Notes under the pieces: generated by a model
Databases searched by the model: none
Told to the model about the DNA's origin: nothing
Seen by the model: the letters and a program-made list of their open reading frames with translations, nothing else
Shown here: positions 53,326-60,799 of the stretch, in pieces
Numbering within the stretch: the first letter of the stretch is position 1
Layout: every line of letters begins with the position of its first letter
Position numbers and translations under genes: made by a program
Source of the DNA: Paenibacillus terrigena DSM 21567
GTDB taxonomy: Bacteria; Bacillota; Bacilli; Paenibacillales; Paenibacillaceae
Assembly (NCBI RefSeq): GCF_000374845.1
Contig: NZ_KB895418.1
Span: 62,001-126,000 of the forward strand
DNA length: 64,000 nt
Reading direction: 5' to 3'

Positions 53326-54897
53326 TCAAATAGACGCTGCACCCTCAATATTTCGATCCAAATTGCGATATTGAATCGCCTCTGCAATATGTGCCACATC
53401 AATTTGTTCTTTGCCTTCCAGATCGGCTATGGTTCGAGCGAGCTTCAAGATACGATCATTGGCCCTTAGACTTAGCCCTAGCGCTTCATAGGTGTGCTCT
53501 AGCAGCTGATCCGCCTCACGCGTCGGTTTCGTATATTTTCGAAAATAAGACCCGCTCAGTTCACTATTCCACGCAATCGGTAGATTTCGATATCGATGTA
53601 ATTGAACCGCTTGGGCAGCTAGAACTTGCTCGAGCATTTGAGCGGAAGACATCGGATTCTCATCCTGTCGATGATTCAGCACCCGTGGTACTTCGACCTG
53701 TAGATCTATTCTGTCCAGTAGAGGTCCTGAGATGCGGGAACGATAGGCAGTTATTTTGTTCAGGCTGCATGTGCAGCGTTGTCTTGAAGTCTCAGCTCCC
53801 CAGTATCCACAAGGACACGGATTCATTGAAGCGGCTAGCAGGAGATGCGAAGGATACTTATAGACCGCCCTTGTTCGACTTATCGTTACCGCTCGCTCTT
53901 CAAGCGGCTGACGCAGCACCTCGAGTACATTTCGTGTAAATTCCGGCAGCTCATCGAGGAAGAGCACGCCTTTATGAGCGAGACTGACTTCGCCTGGTTT
54001 TGGGATCGATCCGCCGCCAATCAGGCCGCCTGCTGAGATCGTGTGATGAGGCGCGCGGAACGGTCTTTTCCGAATGAGTCCGCCGTGGTCATCACTTAGT
54101 TTTCCAGCGACACTATAGATTTTGGTCACCTCGAGGGCCTCGTTTTCTAGAAGTGGCGGGAGAATCGTAGGGAGCCTGCGAATTAACATCGTTTTTCCCG
54201 TACCTGGAGGCCCAACTAATAGAATGTTGTGCATCCCGGCTGCTGCAATGATAAGGGCTCGCTTAATCTGATGATGACCGATGACATCCGAATAATCTTC
54301 GAGAATCGCATTATTTGTATTGGCAAAGAGCGTAGGAGCGGGATGACTGGCAGGGTGATAGAGAAGATTCGTAAGATCTAGGGAGCCTGTTGATTGAGGA
54401 TCTTGATAGAGCTCTCTTAGATGATGAATGGCATAGATGTCCATATCCTCAATCATGGATGCTTCCAATGCATTATCAGCAGCAATGATCACTTGACGAA
54501 TGCCGCAGCGCTTCGCATGTTCGATCATCGAGAGTACGCCGGGGACTGGCCTGACCTCGCCGTTCAGCGATAACTCTCCAATCATAAGAAATTGATCAAC
54601 CGAATCGATTCGAAGCTGCTCGCTGGTCGTCAGAATGCCCAGTGCAATCGCTAGATCGAAGGCAGAGCCTTCCTTACGTAGATCTGCAGGCGCTAGATTG
54701 ACTGTTATGCGCGCTAATGGGAACGAGAAGCCGCAATTCTTGATAGCTGCTCTTACGCGATCAATCGATTCACGTATGGCTGAATCTGGTAGTCCGACGA
54801 TCGACATATGGGGTATGCCGTTGCTAATATCCACTTCAACATGAATGATTCTTCCGTCTACACCGTAAACACAGGCACTGTTAATTTTTCCGTACAT
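53326..54897 (-). CDS. comM: YifB/ComM family Mg-chelatase-like AAA+ ATPase
   Basis: 523 aa. N-terminal Lon-protease-like domain (VEVDISNGIPHMSIVGLPDS, SAFDLAIALGIL). AAA+ module with Walker A GPPGTGKTM, sensor segments PFRAPHHTISAGGLIGGG and FLDELPEF, and a zinc-like CPCGYWG...C motif, then a C-terminal helical domain. ComM homologues are hexameric helicases promoting branch migration during natural transformation. Here it is near dprA, another transformation gene. Its ribosome site is buried in a leader hairpin. Confidence 0.94.
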   Translation of the reverse strand: MYGKINSACVYGVDGRIIHVEVDISNGIPHMSIVGLPDSAIRESIDRVRAAIKNCGFSFPLARITVNLAPADLRKEGSAFDLAIALGILTTSEQLRIDSVDQFLMIGELSLNGEVRPVPGVLSMIEHAKRCGIRQVIIAADNALEASMIEDMDIYAIHHLRELYQDPQSTGSLDLTNLLYHPASHPAPTLFANTNNAILEDYSDVIGHHQIKRALIIAAAGMHNILLVGPPGTGKTMLIRRLPTILPPLLENEALEVTKIYSVAGKLSDDHGGLIRKRPFRAPHHTISAGGLIGGGSIPKPGEVSLAHKGVLFLDELPEFTRNVLEVLRQPLEERAVTISRTRAVYKYPSHLLLAASMNPCPCGYWGAETSRQRCTCSLNKITAYRSRISGPLLDRIDLQVEVPRVLNHRQDENPMSSAQMLEQVLAAQAVQLHRYRNLPIAWNSELSGSYFRKYTKPTREADQLLEHTYEALGLSLRANDRILKLARTIADLEGKEQIDVAHIAEAIQYRNLDRNIEGAASI

Positions 54898-54900
54898 AAC

Positions 54901-54941
54901 ACAAAAACACCCTTTCCACGCGAAATTCGCGGAAAAAGGTG
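54901..54941 (-). promoter_or_regulatory. Hairpin with T tract directly upstream of comM start (candidate attenuator)
   Basis: Minus-strand CACCTTTTTCCGCG (54941-54928) pairs with CGCGTGGAAAGGGTG (54922-54908), one bulge and one mismatch, followed by TTTTTG and then the comM ATG at 54897. The only Shine-Dalgarno-like sequence, GGAAAGGG, is in the 3' arm. It could end transcription early or hide the ribosome site. Confidence 0.6.
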
Positions 54942-54989
54942 CTTCCTTATTTCCAAAATTGGACTGTAATTTATAAATGGATTCAACTT

Positions 54990-55019
54990 ATTCTAATCAA
55001 AACCTATAAAAACTGTCAA
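54990..55019 (-). promoter_or_regulatory. SigA-type promoter of comM
   Basis: TTGACA (55019-55014) and TAGAAT (54995-54990), spacer 18 bp, on the minus strand. It would give an about 85-nt leader containing the hairpin. Confidence 0.65.
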
Positions 55020-55070
55020 TCCACTATATTAATTGAGGTTATAGATAGAAGACGGGATAAAAGTAAAAAA

Positions 55071-55101
55071 TTGGCGAAAGACTCTAGCGATGTGTTACAA
55101 T
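55071..55101 (+). promoter_or_regulatory. Extended -10 promoter for the 122-aa membrane protein
   Basis: TGTTACAAT (55093-55101) is an extended -10; TTGGCG (55071-55076) is a -35 at a long 19-bp spacing. Confidence 0.45.
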
Positions 55102-55158
55102 ATTTCCTATATCATGGTTCCCGATCTTCAGTGAGTATAAAGAGAGGTGACTGATTAC

Positions 55159-55527
55159 ATGTATAATCAACGATTAACATGCTGGGGAATGGGATCATTC
55201 ATTCTTGTCATTCTGCTAACTTTAATATTCATGTTTTTGAATCCATATGATGGTGCTGTTTCCGTCTCGACCAAGTGGATCTGCGTAACGTTGTTATTAT
55301 TGCCAGCCTTATCTGGTATACTATTTTGGTTAAGCAAACAACGTATTTTATTGATGATTTCATTAATTTGGGTTTTTCCCTATTCCTTCTATCTAGGTCT
55401 TGCTTCAATACCAAGCCTATGGAATCTGTTTTTAGTCACTTTCTTGATTAATCTATATGTTCTGGTGCGAATTAGCAAGAAAACGAATGCAGTGAATATA
55501 AAGAAAACGAACCTTAATCGGTATTAA
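55159..55527 (+). CDS. Small four-helix membrane protein, function unknown
   Basis: 122 aa from the ATG at 55159, preceded by GAGAGGTG. Hydrophobic segments: MGSFILVILLTLIFMFL, WICVTLLLLPALSGILFWL, LLMISLIWVFPYSFYLGLA, LWNLFLVTFLINLYVLV, then a basic tail. No family recognised. It faces the agr-type cassette and shares a terminator with it; a functional link is possible but unproven. Confidence 0.65.
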   Translation: MYNQRLTCWGMGSFILVILLTLIFMFLNPYDGAVSVSTKWICVTLLLLPALSGILFWLSKQRILLMISLIWVFPYSFYLGLASIPSLWNLFLVTFLINLYVLVRISKKTNAVNIKKTNLNRY

Positions 55528-55540
55528 GGTTCGTTTTTTT
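55504..55540. terminator. Bidirectional terminator overlapping the 3' end of the membrane protein gene
   Basis: AAAACGAACCTTAAT (55504-55518) and its exact complement ATTAAGGTTCGTTTT (55523-55537) flank CGGT, with Ts after it. The stem includes the last codons and stop of the 122-aa gene. It also stands just past the agrD-like gene on the minus strand. Confidence 0.88.
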
Positions 55541-55553
55541 ATTTATTCTGTTG

Positions 55554-55679
55554 TTACTCTTTAGGAGATTCAAAGTCATACAATGGCCCAATACAACTCG
55601 TAGAAACAAAATCAACAATTGGAGTAAAAGCAGCAAGTATCAGCATAGTCAGAGATGCGAATAATGTTTGTTTTTTCAT
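55554..55679 (-). CDS. agrD: AgrD-like cyclic peptide autoinducer precursor
   Basis: 41 codons, ATG at 55679 with an ideal AAGGAGGTGATTGA site; TAA at 55556-55554. MKKQTLFASLTMLILAAF is an amphipathic/hydrophobic leader. Then comes STSCIGPL, a Cys-containing core, followed by the acidic YDFESPKE recognition tail (compare S. aureus DEVEVPKE and Listeria YEPKSPF). By analogy the Cys29 thiol would form a thiolactone with a residue near Leu33, but the ring end is inferred. It lies 45 nt after the receptor-like gene and in the same direction as agrB, which encodes its processing protease. Confidence 0.85.
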   Translation of the reverse strand: MKKQTLFASLTMLILAAFTPIVDFVSTSCIGPLYDFESPKE

Positions 55680-55724
55680 TCAATCACCTCCTTCCTATAG
55701 GTCAACTTATAGAGAAGAGTAGTT

Positions 55725-56417
55725 CTAGGTGTTGTGACTTCTTCTTTCATTTTCTTCTTTGTTGCGTTGCAGCGACATGACAATTAATATGAAGAAACAA
55801 AGCAGAGAAGATGTGATACTAATATAGAAATTCATATCCAGGTCTTCACCATAGAAGTTAGGAAACGTCAATGAAATGAACAATAAGATCGCGATGGAAG
55901 TGACGATATATCGCACAGGGGATTTAAAATTAATCTTCTGCCCAAAAAGGTTATCGAAATCGAAAGTCATCGCATCACCAAGCTTATGAACGATATAAGA
56001 GATCACACAAATGATTATAAAGGTAGCAAGTTGGATTAAATAGGCACTATATGTATAAGGTGTTGCATCTTCTGGTGCAATAGCTTTTGTAAAGAGCAAT
56101 CCATAGATGATAAGCAACTGAATCGATAGCACGAAAATATATCCCGTTACACTGATCCATATGGAGTAGGTTTTATTTTGTTTAAACACGAACCTCATAA
56201 TGAGTACAACGGACGGTATCAATATCCATAATGAGTATTTTTGATAGTCAAGATAGATAATGAAATGCGAGACGATGGCAAGTACAGCAGTAGATACTAC
56301 TATTTTTATGACCGTACTTCTATTCTTAAGAGGTAGGTTAAAAATGCAGACAATAAATATAAATATCGATGCAAAATCAACCATGGAAAAAATATAAGGC
56401 AATATTATTGCCGCCAT
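55725..56417 (-). CDS. AgrC-like polytopic receptor lacking a kinase domain
   Basis: 230 aa, about six to seven membrane helices (IILPYIFSMVDFASIFIFIV, LWILIPSVVLIMRFVF, ISVTGYIFVLSIQLLIIYGL, LIQLATFIIICVISYIV, IVTSIAILLFISL, ISITSSLLCFFILIVMSL) and a short charged tail (QRNKEENERRSHNT). The layout fits the sensor half of AgrC-type peptide receptors, but the HisKA/GHKL part is absent and no kinase or AgrA is encoded nearby. It starts inside agrB (13-nt overlap, AAAGGA upstream) and precedes agrD, the agrB-C-D place. Alternatives: an immunity or export protein for the peptide. Confidence 0.65.
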   Translation of the reverse strand: MAAIILPYIFSMVDFASIFIFIVCIFNLPLKNRSTVIKIVVSTAVLAIVSHFIIYLDYQKYSLWILIPSVVLIMRFVFKQNKTYSIWISVTGYIFVLSIQLLIIYGLLFTKAIAPEDATPYTYSAYLIQLATFIIICVISYIVHKLGDAMTFDFDNLFGQKINFKSPVRYIVTSIAILLFISLTFPNFYGEDLDMNFYISITSSLLCFFILIVMSLQRNKEENERRSHNT

Positions 56418-56941
56418 AGCTTGTTCAGTCCTTTTTTAGTTAGTGGGATAAGTGTCATTGATTGTATTAAAAAGGCCATTGATAGAGTTGATGATTTGAA
56501 ATAATAAAGATTAATCATAACGCATAGCAGGGCAATGATTTTAAGGGTTAATTTACTACGCATTGTGGATTTCAATTTTAGAATAGGTGCTAGAATAGCA
56601 AGGATAACGAATGAAAGATATGAAATTTGGTTCATATATTCGGAGTAATCAAACATAGGCAACACGATCAACAAAATACTGGAGACGATATAACATGCCG
56701 TGCTGTCATTCAGATGCCAAAGGCTCCCGCTCAACATGCGAAGAATCATAAAACCAAAATAAAATACTAAAAATGATTCGACATGATGTAGGAGGAGTGA
56801 CATGATGAAGCCAGTTAAAAGGACAGATGCGTTCGTAAAGAAAACATGAAGTTGAAATATCGTTTTTTTTAATGAAATCGGGTTATATTTACTATGTTCG
56901 TAGACATATGTACCCCATTTGATTGCAAGTTTCTCGAGCAT
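56405..56941 (-). CDS. agrB: AgrB-like peptide-processing membrane protease
   Basis: 178 aa from the ATG at 56941 (AAAGGAAG 9 nt upstream); the frame continues to 57058 without homology. The start MLEKLAIKWGTYVYEHSKYN is typical. The AgrB signature RMLSGSLWHLNDSTACY has the catalytic His and Cys seven residues apart, as His77/Cys84 of S. aureus AgrB. About five membrane helices follow. It removes the C-terminal tail of AgrD and cyclises the core. Shares its transcript with the receptor-like gene and agrD. Confidence 0.9.
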   Translation of the reverse strand: MLEKLAIKWGTYVYEHSKYNPISLKKTIFQLHVFFTNASVLLTGFIMSLLLHHVESFLVFYFGFMILRMLSGSLWHLNDSTACYIVSSILLIVLPMFDYSEYMNQISYLSFVILAILAPILKLKSTMRSKLTLKIIALLCVMINLYYFKSSTLSMAFLIQSMTLIPLTKKGLNKLWRQ

Positions 56942-57014
56942 CGTCAACGTCTTCCTTTTGTTATAAATTTCATAGTAACCTGTCGGATGATGTTGTATGT
57001 GGGATGATAATGCA

Positions 57015-57048
57015 ATAATAGCACAAATGTGCGAAAGTGTCGTTAACT
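57015..57048 (-). promoter_or_regulatory. Candidate extended -10 promoter of the agr-type operon
   Basis: Minus-strand TGCTATTAT (57023-57015) is an extended -10, with ACGACA about 17 bp upstream as a weak -35. GCACA/TGTGC arms (57021-57032) overlap the spacer and could be an operator. The expected leader is about 65 nt. The whole gap 56942-57375 has no other convincing gene. Confidence 0.35.
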
Positions 57049-57249
57049 TCCCGTGCATATTTCATGTGACAAAATTCCTTTTTATTTCCTATTATGAGCG
57101 TTTATTCTACGAAATATTTCTTTCCTTCCAAAATTCATTTCACAAATCGTGCCAATCTTCGAGTTTTGTAAGATCCATAATTATCCAATTAATCTCAAAA
57201 AGTGATGATTCTTATATCAAAGAAATGTATATTGTTCATAGAAAACTAA

Positions 57250-57295
57250 GGTAAGCGTTTTAAAAAAGTGTTACAATGGATTCGGCTTGTATAAT
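57250..57295 (+). promoter_or_regulatory. Candidate cre (CcpA) site and -10 upstream of sucC
   Basis: GGTAAGCGTTTTAA (57250-57263) matches the cre consensus TGWAANCGNTNWCA at 12 of 14 positions. TATAAT (57290-57295) is a likely -10, though a good -35 is lacking. Catabolite control of TCA-cycle genes would be expected. Confidence 0.4.
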
Positions 57296-57375
57296 CTGCC
57301 ATTTCGTAGATTGTGAGAGCGAGAGTGTCCGTGAAGGTTCAGTTTAGTTCGCAAAAGTTTAAGGAGGATTCTAGA

Positions 57376-58542
57376 ATGAATATCCATGAGTATCAAGGAA
57401 AAGAAGTCCTGAGACAGTATGGAGTTGCCGTTCCCCAAGGGAAGGTTGCGTTTTCTGTAGATGAAGCAGTTGAAGCGGCGGAGTCATTAGGTACCCCTGT
57501 TGTCGTGGTAAAAGCACAGATTCATGCTGGTGGCCGCGGTAAAGCGGGCGGTGTTAAAGTAGCTAAAAATCTGGATGAAGTGCGGACATATGCTGAGCAA
57601 ATTCTTGGTAAAGTTCTCGTTACCCATCAGACAGGTCCAGAAGGTAAAGAAGTTAAGCGCTTGCTGATCGAGCAAGGCTGCGATATTAAGAAAGAATATT
57701 ACGTTGGCGTTGTTGTAGATCGCGGAACAGGTCGCGTTGTTATGATGGTATCCGAAGAAGGCGGCATGGAGATTGAAGAAGTTGCTGCTCATTCGCCAGA
57801 GAAAATTATTAAAGAAGTCATCGATCCAGCAATTGGATTGCAAGCATTCCAAGCTCGTAAATTGGCGTATGCCATTAACATTCCTACTGAGCTTGTGAAC
57901 AAAGCGGCTCAATTCATGATGGCTCTATATACCGCATTTGTCGAAAAGGACTGCTCGATTGCCGAGATCAATCCGCTTGTCGTGACTGGTGATGGCCAGG
58001 TTATGGCGCTCGATGCGAAGCTCAACTTTGATTCGAACGCATTGTACCGTCACAAAGACATTCAAGCGCTTCGCGATTTGGATGAAGAAGATCAGAAGGA
58101 AATTGAAGCGTCGAAATTCGACCTTAGCTACATTGCCTTAGATGGCAACATTGGATGTATGGTTAACGGTGCCGGACTTGCGATGGCGACAATGGACATT
58201 ATCAAATATTATGGCGGCGACCCTGCGAACTTCCTTGATGTAGGGGGCGGTGCGACCAAAGAGAAGGTTACTGAAGCCTTCAAAATCATCCTTTCCGATG
58301 AGAATGTGAAAGGAATTTTCGTTAATATTTTCGGCGGTATCATGCGCTGTGATGTCATCGCTGATGGCGTCGTTGCTGCTGCGAAGGAAATTGGCCTCGA
58401 TCGTCCACTTGTCGTGCGTCTTGAAGGTACGAACGTTGAGATCGGTAAACGCATTTTGAATGAATCCGGTTTGAACATTGTATCCGCGGATTCGATGGCG
58501 GATGGCGCTCAGAAAATCGTGAAGCTCGTTGAAGCTGTTTAA
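57376..58542 (+). CDS. sucC: Succinyl-CoA synthetase beta subunit (ADP-forming)
   Basis: 388 aa from the ATG at 57376 with AAGGAGG upstream; frame open further up without homology. Start [23 protein letters not shown]-grasp residues ([19 protein letters not shown]), Mg site in [10 protein letters not shown] and the CoA-side [26 protein letters not shown]. It binds nucleotide and succinate in the TCA cycle, making succinate from succinyl-CoA with ATP. Operon with sucD, 24 nt apart. Confidence 0.97.
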   Translation: MNIHEYQGKEVLRQYGVAVPQGKVAFSVDEAVEAAESLGTPVVVVKAQIHAGGRGKAGGVKVAKNLDEVRTYAEQILGKVLVTHQTGPEGKEVKRLLIEQGCDIKKEYYVGVVVDRGTGRVVMMVSEEGGMEIEEVAAHSPEKIIKEVIDPAIGLQAFQARKLAYAINIPTELVNKAAQFMMALYTAFVEKDCSIAEINPLVVTGDGQVMALDAKLNFDSNALYRHKDIQALRDLDEEDQKEIEASKFDLSYIALDGNIGCMVNGAGLAMATMDIIKYYGGDPANFLDVGGGATKEKVTEAFKIILSDENVKGIFVNIFGGIMRCDVIADGVVAAAKEIGLDRPLVVRLEGTNVEIGKRILNESGLNIVSADSMADGAQKIVKLVEAV

Positions 58543-58566
58543 TATAGAAGAGGATGTGAATAATCC

Positions 58567-59496
58567 ATGAGTATTTTGATCAATAAGAATACAAAAGTCA
58601 TTACACAGAACATGACAGGGAAAACAGGGATGTTCCATACCAAAGGCGGCTTGGAATACGGAACTCAAATGGTAGGCGGGGTTGCTTCGGGTAAAGGCGG
58701 CATGAACGTCGACTTCGAACTTGAGAACGGTTCTGTCGTGACATTGCCAATGTTCAATACGGTTGTTGAAGCGGTTGCTGGAACAGGCGCAACAGCAAGT
58801 GTTATTTATGTGCCACCGGCATTCGCTGCTGATGCGATTATGGAAGCAGTAGATGCTGAGCTGGAGCTCGTCATCTGTATTACCGAAGGCATTCCTGTAC
58901 TGGATATGGTCAAAGTGAAGCGTTACATGGAAGGCAAGAAGACGATCCTAATCGGACCGAACTGCCCGGGCGTCATTACGCCGGATGAGTGCAAAATCGG
59001 TATTATGCCTGGATATATTCATACGAAAGGCCATGTTGGCGTCGTATCCCGTAGCGGAACACTGACTTATGAAGCGGTTCATCAATTGACGACGCGCGGT
59101 ATCGGTCAATCTTCGGCTGTCGGTATCGGCGGCGACCCTGTGAAAGGTTCGGAGTTCATCGATATTCTTCGATTGTTCAACGAAGATCCAGACACGCAAG
59201 CTGTTATTATGATCGGTGAGATCGGCGGAACAGCAGAAGAGGAAGCAGCGGAATGGATTCAAGAGAACATGACGAAGCCAGTCGTTGGCTTTATCGGCGG
59301 GGCTACAGCACCAGAAGGTAAACGTATGGGTCATGCGGGTGCGATTATTTCCGGTGGTAAAGGAACAGCTGCGGAGAAAATTGCGAAGCTTGAATCTTGC
59401 GGTATTCGTGTTGCACCAACACCTTCCGAAATGGGATCGACACTTGTGGCTGTACTTGAAGAACGTGGCCTGCTCGAGAAGTGCCTAACAAAATAA
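58567..59496 (+). CDS. sucD: Succinyl-CoA synthetase alpha subunit
   Basis: 309 aa. CoA-binding Rossmann domain ([43 protein letters not shown]) and the phosphohistidine loop [17 protein letters not shown]. Partner of SucC; carries the phosphate during catalysis. Slightly longer than the common about 300 aa at the C-terminus. Confidence 0.97.
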   Translation: MSILINKNTKVITQNMTGKTGMFHTKGGLEYGTQMVGGVASGKGGMNVDFELENGSVVTLPMFNTVVEAVAGTGATASVIYVPPAFAADAIMEAVDAELELVICITEGIPVLDMVKVKRYMEGKKTILIGPNCPGVITPDECKIGIMPGYIHTKGHVGVVSRSGTLTYEAVHQLTTRGIGQSSAVGIGGDPVKGSEFIDILRLFNEDPDTQAVIMIGEIGGTAEEEAAEWIQENMTKPVVGFIGGATAPEGKRMGHAGAIISGGKGTAAEKIAKLESCGIRVAPTPSEMGSTLVAVLEERGLLEKCLTK

Positions 59497-59529
59497 TGTC
59501 TAATTAAATAAGTTATACCTGAGTGAGGT

Positions 59530-59581
59530 AAGCAACCTTTCTACATCCGTCTTCGCGGTGTGTGGAGGGGTTGCTTTTTTT
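59530..59581 (+). terminator. Terminator after sucCD
   Basis: AAGCAACC pairs with GGTTGCTT around an imperfect interior (CCG...CGG tip), followed by seven Ts. Confidence 0.85.
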
Positions 59582-59649
59582 GTCTTCGCAAGTATTGGGC
59601 TTGCAAAGGTGTATTATTTTATGCACAATGAGGAAGGAGTTTGGGATAG

Positions 59650-60747
59650 ATGATAGAAGATCGTCTCATATTAATAGGATTGCACCAGTTAGAGGGTATT
59701 GGGTCAAGGACGATTTATACTTTGCATGAAAATTTGCAATCGTTCCGTGAATTGTTTACTTTAGATAAGATGGATCTCGTTGCAATGGGAATTCCAGTAG
59801 AACGAGCTATTTATATGAAGGAACACGTTACACCGCAGAGAATCGAACAAGTTGTAGACCGTTATAATCAGCGTCACATCGACATCGTTACGATTTTGGA
59901 TCCTGAATACCCTGAACTGCTCCGGGAGACGCCAGCACCCCCTTGGGTACTGTATACGATGGGCAATCTAGCCCTACTAAAGGAACCTTCAATTGGTATG
60001 GTGGGTACACGCGTTCCAACGGCCTACGGGAAGAAAGTTGCGGATTTGCTGGCTGTTGATTTATGCGACGCAGGATTTACCATCGTCAGCGGTCTAGCAA
60101 GAGGGATCGATAGCTGTTGTCATCGTGGTGCGCTGCAGGCCAAAGGCAATACGATAGCCGTACTTGGGACTGGAATTCATACGATATATCCACCTGAGAA
60201 TCGTTCTTTGCACGAGGAGATTATTGCAAATGGACTGGTTGTATCAGAGTACCCGATAGGGAAAAAGTCACACCCAGGGCTATTCCCGCTACGTAATCGC
60301 ATTATTGCGGGCCTAAGTTTGGGTACGCTTGTTGTGGAGGCAGATGTGAAGAGTGGCTCGCTAATAACAGCGGATGCTGCGCTTGAGGCTTCACGGGAAG
60401 TATTCGCCGTTCCGGGTCCTATAACATCGCCGAAAAGCCAAGGAACGCTGAACTTATTACGTCAAGGTGCGAAGATTGTTGTCACCGCTAATGATATTAC
60501 AGAAGAGTTTCCCTTCGTGCAGACGAGTGCTCGATCTACGGTTATTTTTGAACCTTATTCGATGCCGGCATTGACAACACAGGAGGAAACCATATATCGT
60601 TTAATCGAACCGGAGCCGATTACTTTTGACACACTTCTGGAAAAAAGTGAAAGTAATTTTGGACATTTGCATTCAGTTCTGTTATCTTTACTAATAAAAA
60701 AGGTAATAAGTCAACTACCGGGTTCCGTGTATATAGCGAATTCATAA
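59650..60747 (+). CDS. dprA: DNA processing protein DprA (Smf)
   Basis: 365 aa. N-terminal SAM-like helical region (1-100), Rossmann-like core (IGMVGTRVPTAYGKKVADLL, TIVSGLARGIDSCCHRGAL, SEYPIGKKSHPGLFPLRNRI, LVVEADVKSGSLITA) and a C-terminal winged helix. Loads RecA on incoming single-stranded DNA during transformation. AAGGAG upstream of ATG. Followed by topA, as in B. subtilis. Confidence 0.97.
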   Translation: MIEDRLILIGLHQLEGIGSRTIYTLHENLQSFRELFTLDKMDLVAMGIPVERAIYMKEHVTPQRIEQVVDRYNQRHIDIVTILDPEYPELLRETPAPPWVLYTMGNLALLKEPSIGMVGTRVPTAYGKKVADLLAVDLCDAGFTIVSGLARGIDSCCHRGALQAKGNTIAVLGTGIHTIYPPENRSLHEEIIANGLVVSEYPIGKKSHPGLFPLRNRIIAGLSLGTLVVEADVKSGSLITADAALEASREVFAVPGPITSPKSQGTLNLLRQGAKIVVTANDITEEFPFVQTSARSTVIFEPYSMPALTTQEETIYRLIEPEPITFDTLLEKSESNFGHLHSVLLSLLIKKVISQLPGSVYIANS

Positions 60748-60799
60748 CAGAAATACAAATAATGTAAAGTTTGGATGAGATGGAGAGGAGGATGAGCCT

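Noticed and set aside
56997-57254. 85-codon plus-strand frame in the agrB-sucC gap
   Set aside because: No Shine-Dalgarno sequence, overlaps the putative agr promoter, and the product has no recognisable features.
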